Assembly (NCBI GenBank): GCA_017420125.1
Contig: JAFOJR010000158.1
Coordinates: 1-8,790 of the forward strand
DNA from: Oscillospiraceae bacterium
Lineage (GTDB): Bacteria; Bacillota; Clostridia; Oscillospirales; Oscillospiraceae
Direction of reading: 5' to 3'
DNA: 8,790 bases
The notes beneath the pieces were generated by a model, which saw only the letters and a list, made by a program, of their open reading frames with translations, was not told the DNA's origin and made no database searches. Shown one piece after another: positions 6,585 to 8,790 of the stretch. Each line of letters starts with the position of its first letter. The first letter of the stretch is position 1. Position numbers and translations under genes: made by a program.

Positions 6585-6626
6585 ACCATCCCGGCTGCAG
6601 ATCTGCAGCCGGGATGGTTTATTTTC
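6585..6626 (+). terminator. Intrinsic terminator after trpB
   Basis: A perfect 15-bp stem (6585-6599 with 6604-6618) has a four-base loop, followed by a T-rich run (TTTATTTTC). It begins 38 bases after the trpB stop codon and separates the trp unit from the regulator gene. Confidence 0.9.
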
Positions 6627-6727
6627 TCCAGAATGCGCGTATATCTGCGGAGAAAGCCTGTCTATGTCGGAGGCTCAAAAAAAAAAGAATTTTGTACTCT
6701 TCAGATGAAAAACCCGGGGAACGCCTC
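6627..6727. other. Intergenic spacer with no recognised element
   Basis: I see no open frame with a binding site and no RNA gene here. It contains a run of ten As (6677-6686) and only weak short inverted repeats, such as AGCCT/AGGCT at 6655-6675. Confidence 0.5.
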
Positions 6728-6756
6728 TTGTAAATCGGAAAAGACTGTGTTAAAAT
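6728..6756 (+). promoter_or_regulatory. Promoter of the Crp/Fnr-family gene
   Basis: TTGTAA (6728-6733) and TAAAAT (6751-6756) are separated by 17 bases, and TGT directly before the -10 gives an extended -10. Transcription would start near 6763, leaving a leader of more than 100 bases. Confidence 0.7.
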
Positions 6757-6762
6757 AAATTC

Positions 6763-6775
6763 GTTATTCGAATAA
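6763..6775. promoter_or_regulatory. Palindrome at the predicted start site (candidate operator)
   Basis: TTATTCGAATAA (6764-6775) is a perfect 12-base palindrome lying at the predicted transcription start. With the preceding G it gives the half-site GTTATTC, which recurs inverted at 6843-6849. Autoregulation by the downstream Crp/Fnr protein is an inference. It is not the classical FNR (TTGAT-n4-ATCAA) or CRP (TGTGA-n6-TCACA) sequence. Confidence 0.4.
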
Positions 6776-6827
6776 AAAAATATAGAAAGCTCATGCTCTT
6801 GCGAGAGAGAAAGGGCAGTTGCCCATC

Positions 6828-6849
6828 GTTATTTTTTTAAAAGAATAAC
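6828..6849. promoter_or_regulatory. 22-base imperfect palindrome in the leader (candidate second operator)
   Basis: GTTATTTTTTT and AAAAGAATAAC form an 11+11 palindrome with a single mismatched position. The outer half-site GAATAAC is the reverse complement of GTTATTC at 6763-6769. The site is two bases before an out-of-frame ATG and about 20 bases before the Shine-Dalgarno sequence. Confidence 0.35.
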
Positions 6850-6859
6850 TAATGCGCCT

Positions 6860-7651
6860 GTGGGAAAATCGGAGGAGGTGGGATCTATCGTCCAACACTT
6901 GACATCTGGCCAGCAGAGAAAAATCCCGGCGCTTTTGCGGGTTTGTCCGCTGTTTGCGGCGTTTACGGACGAAGAGCTTTCCCGCCTGCTGCCGAAACTC
7001 CGTCTGGAAATTTTGACATTCCCGCAAGGAGAAACCGTGATTTCCATAAACGACGTTGTGGATCGACTGTTTCTGGTCGTTTTTGGCCGGCTGGCAGAAC
7101 AGCGAGCGCTTGCCGGCGCGGCACCCCATTGTTTCGGATATCATAAAGCCGGTGATCTGTTTGGACTGGAAACGTATTTTTCCACCCCCAAACGGAGCCC
7201 TGTGGAGGTTGTGGCCGTTGAGAATAGCAGCGTGCTCTCCTTTTTGCCCGATGTACTGGAGAGCAAACGGTATTTCCCACGGTTTTCCAGAGCGTCAAAC
7301 CAGATTCTGGCCAATCGCGCAGTGGAAGCCACACTGTGCATCGATGTGCTGCGCGGGACGTCTCTGCGGGAAAAAATCATGACTTATTTTTCTGCCATGA
7401 AGGATAAATTTTGCAGTGACATGTTCCAGGTTCCTATGAGTTACAAGGAAATGGCGGAGTATTTCAATGTCAATCGAAGCGCCCTTTCCCGCGAACTCCA
7501 TCGTATGGAACGGGAAGGAATTATAAAATTAAAACCGGAGAGGAGGGTAGAGGTAATGACATGGCAGTTTTACCCGTCAAAACCAGAAGAAAAAGCAAAA
7601 GCGGCTCTTTCTCTCACGGGAGAGAAAGGCGTTCAACCGCATCAGCTGTGA
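6860..7651 (+). CDS. Crp/Fnr-family transcriptional regulator
   Basis: Up to 263 residues: an N-terminal cyclic-nucleotide-binding-like beta-roll (about 25-150), then a dimerisation helix and a winged helix-turn-helix. The sensor part opens with IPALLRVCPLFAAFTDEELSRLL and contains the jelly-roll strands LTFPQGETVI and DRLFLVVFGRLAE. The HTH (about 190-232, MAEYFNVNRSALSRELHRMEREGII) is typical of the family. The cAMP-contact GExAL/PRTA signature of CRP and the N-terminal cysteine cluster of FNR are not visible, so the ligand is unknown. About 25 residues follow the expected end of the wing, more than usual. Start: the coordinates give the outer limit, a GTG without a binding site. A perfect Shine-Dalgarno lies inside, at 6871-6880, so initiation probably occurs later, at ATC 6887 (8 bases after AGGAGG) or TTG 6899. 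It has its own promoter and a terminator overlapping its stop. The downstream secreted protein is a possible but unproven target. Confidence 0.9.
   Translation: MGKSEEVGSIVQHLTSGQQRKIPALLRVCPLFAAFTDEELSRLLPKLRLEILTFPQGETVISINDVVDRLFLVVFGRLAEQRALAGAAPHCFGYHKAGDLFGLETYFSTPKRSPVEVVAVENSSVLSFLPDVLESKRYFPRFSRASNQILANRAVEATLCIDVLRGTSLREKIMTYFSAMKDKFCSDMFQVPMSYKEMAEYFNVNRSALSRELHRMEREGIIKLKPERRVEVMTWQFYPSKPEEKAKAALSLTGEKGVQPHQL
6871..6880 (+). promoter_or_regulatory. Perfect Shine-Dalgarno sequence that questions the start of the Crp/Fnr gene
   Basis: GGAGGAGGTG contains AGGAGGTG, fully complementary to the 16S rRNA 3' end. Eight bases after AGGAGG comes in-frame ATC (6887). The nearest standard in-frame starts are GTG 6878 (overlapping the site), GTG 6860 (upstream of it) and TTG 6899 (20 bases away). 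None is well placed. Confidence 0.75.
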
Positions 7652-7684
7652 TGTTGCAGAAGCAACACACAGCTGATGCTTTTT
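7639..7684 (+). terminator. Intrinsic terminator overlapping the 3' end of the Crp/Fnr gene
   Basis: A 12-bp stem (7639-7650 with 7668-7679) is extended by six further pairs (7652-7657 with 7662-7667) after one bulged A, with loop AGAA. TTTTT follows at 7680-7684. The stop codon (7649-7651) lies in the 5' arm, so translating ribosomes could affect folding. Confidence 0.88.
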
Positions 7685-7738
7685 GTTACACCATATAGAT
7701 TGCACAGGCAACGCGTTTTCAAAAGGGGGAAAGAAGAG

Positions 7739-8790
7739 ATGAAACAAATCAAACGAACAGGTGCGCTTCTGCTTGTCTTGGCACTGGCTTTGGGCGGGTT
7801 GTACGGCGGGGCTTCTGCTAAAACCATCGCTGCCGGACAAACGGTTGGAACCGTGCTGTTTTACGCAGTGAACGACAAAGGGGAAGACGTTTTGGTCTCC
7901 CACATCACGGTTAGTGAAATGGATGCAGACCTGCAGGCAGGTAAAATCAATGAAGCCAATCACAATTATGCCCTGCTGGACCGCTATGTGACCACGGTTC
8001 ACCAGGAAGCCCAGGGATTCACTGTGCCGGAGTTTGTGCAGTATGCCCAGAGTAAATCCAGCCTGGCGCAACTGCGGACCATTCCGCTGACATTTGCCGG
8101 AAAAGATGAGATGGCGTTCTGGGAAATTGACCAAACGGGTTATGACGATATGGATACCTATACATATCAGGACCTTTACGGCGTGTCCCGCTATAATTTC
8201 CCGCTGCTGTATGAATATTGGAATTACCGCACCCAGGATTATGGAGATCCCCAAGGAAAAATGACGCGGGATGAGGTTGTAAATTACATTTTTAAACATG
8301 GGGAGCCGGAAGTATTCCTGCTGTCCGTACGAGCGTTTTCCCAACGGTATATCGCCACGGACGAAAAATACGGCACCGGGGACTTCAACATGGAAAACCT
8401 CTGGCAAACGATGGGGAAATTAGATGCGGAACGGACCATCCGTATGATGATGCCCATGACGGAGGCAGACCTGCGCAGCAAAACCCCAACGGCATCCAAT
8501 ACCCGGTATTGGGTGGCGAATATCCGCCTGCGCATGGAACGCCCGCCGGCCATTTCTTCGGCAGGAACCGTGGTAGCACCTTCGGCTGTCATGACGGAAG
8601 ACGCCGACCATTATTATATTACTTTCCAATGTGCCACTGCCGGCGCGACCATTTTATATAACCACAATTTCAACAGTCCCAGTTACGCGCCCACCTGTGA
8701 ATACAAAGCCGGAACGGAAATAGTGGTGCCTAAAAAGGCATTCCCAAACGGTGTGGTCACCATGACCTGCCGGGGCGTCAAAGACGGATA
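7739..8790 (+). CDS. Secreted protein of unknown function with a chitobiase-C-like domain, 3' end outside the window
   Basis: 350 codons are present and the frame is open to the window end. The N-terminus is a clear Sec signal peptide: KQIKR, then hydrophobic ALLLVLALALGGLYGG, with a likely cleavage after ASA (A27). I do not recognise the central region (about 28-280). It is rich in Tyr, Asp and Gln (for example DDMDTYTYQDLYG) and contains a TRDEVVNYIFKHGEPEVFLLS segment. From about 289, HYYITFQCATAGATILYNHN and the following strands through VVTMTCRGVKDG resemble the chitobiase/beta-hexosaminidase C-terminal type of beta domain (CHB_HEX_C). That domain occurs in multi-domain cell-surface proteins of Clostridia. 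ATG 7739 is preceded by a G-rich binding site (7725-7729) 9 bases upstream. No catalytic motif or surface-anchor is visible in the part present; more domains probably follow beyond the edge. A terminator separates it from the regulator gene, and I see no convincing promoter in the 54 bases between. Confidence 0.85.
   Translation, partial: MKQIKRTGALLLVLALALGGLYGGASAKTIAAGQTVGTVLFYAVNDKGEDVLVSHITVSEMDADLQAGKINEANHNYALLDRYVTTVHQEAQGFTVPEFVQYAQSKSSLAQLRTIPLTFAGKDEMAFWEIDQTGYDDMDTYTYQDLYGVSRYNFPLLYEYWNYRTQDYGDPQGKMTRDEVVNYIFKHGEPEVFLLSVRAFSQRYIATDEKYGTGDFNMENLWQTMGKLDAERTIRMMMPMTEADLRSKTPTASNTRYWVANIRLRMERPPAISSAGTVVAPSAVMTEDADHYYITFQCATAGATILYNHNFNSPSYAPTCEYKAGTEIVVPKKAFPNGVVTMTCRGVKDG

Noticed and set aside
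6811..6838. Attenuator hairpin GGGCA-GT-TGCCC followed by a T-rich tract in the Crp/Fnr leader
   Set aside because: The stem has only five pairs with a two-base loop, and the T tract is separated from it by ATCG. Too weak to call a terminator.
6852..6902. 16-codon mini-frame (starts MRLWENRRRW) overlapping the Crp/Fnr start, as a possible leader peptide
   Set aside because: No binding site precedes its ATG. It contains two Trp codons, but nothing downstream suggests attenuation and the binding site inside it serves the regulator gene.
7685..7738. Promoter for the secreted-protein gene (TATAGA at 7694-7699)
   Set aside because: The matching -35 position would fall inside the preceding terminator stem and does not resemble consensus.

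Overview
The window reads as a chromosomal segment of a low-to-middle GC Gram-positive anaerobe of the class Clostridia, probably from the Oscillospiraceae/Ruminococcaceae side. Four things point there: strong AGGAGG-type ribosome binding sites, a full-length SpoVT (a sporulation regulator confined to endospore formers and relatives), a T-box leader, and the UPF0237/UPF0210 gene pair. I see no transposase, integrase, CRISPR, tRNA or rRNA. Base composition and codon use look even throughout, so this is mostly core genome rather than an island.

Left block, + strand (about 95-4140). A corrinoid adenosyltransferase (cobO/btuR type) is followed by one open frame joining a ribosomal protein L11 methyltransferase (PrmA) to a complete YfbR-type HD 5'-deoxynucleotidase. 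Then come a small ACT-domain protein (UPF0237) and its usual partner, a UPF0210/DUF711 protein. The spacings (78, 69 and 14 bases) fit one transcription unit, closed by a perfect 19-bp hairpin at 4098-4140. The same hairpin can serve the convergent spoVT gene.

Middle block (4142-6626). spoVT lies on the - strand (4142-4678) and is divergent from an orphan TrpB2-type tryptophan synthase beta chain (5170-6546). Between them is a well-formed T-box riboswitch. It has a promoter at 4838-4866, a Stem I with a UGG (Trp) specifier at 4959-4961, a T-box sequence at 5081-5092 whose UGGC suits a GCCA-ended tRNA, and a strong terminator at 5098-5140. The enzyme is therefore expected to be made when charged tRNA-Trp is scarce. 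No trpA lies beside it. The spoVT promoter candidate overlaps a 20-bp inverted repeat.

Right block, + strand (6627-8790). A Crp/Fnr-family regulator has a good promoter, two related palindromes in its leader, and an uncertain start codon: its perfect Shine-Dalgarno sequence sits 8 bases before an in-frame ATC. Its stop codon lies inside its own terminator. Next is a secreted protein of unknown function with a signal peptide and a C-terminal chitobiase-C-like beta domain, cut by the window end.

The most unusual items are the PrmA-YfbR fusion (with a possible one-base alternative explanation at a T6 run), the Trp T-box in front of a stand-alone trpB2, and the start and operator arrangement of the Crp/Fnr gene. 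I did not find a clear multi-gene novel system.
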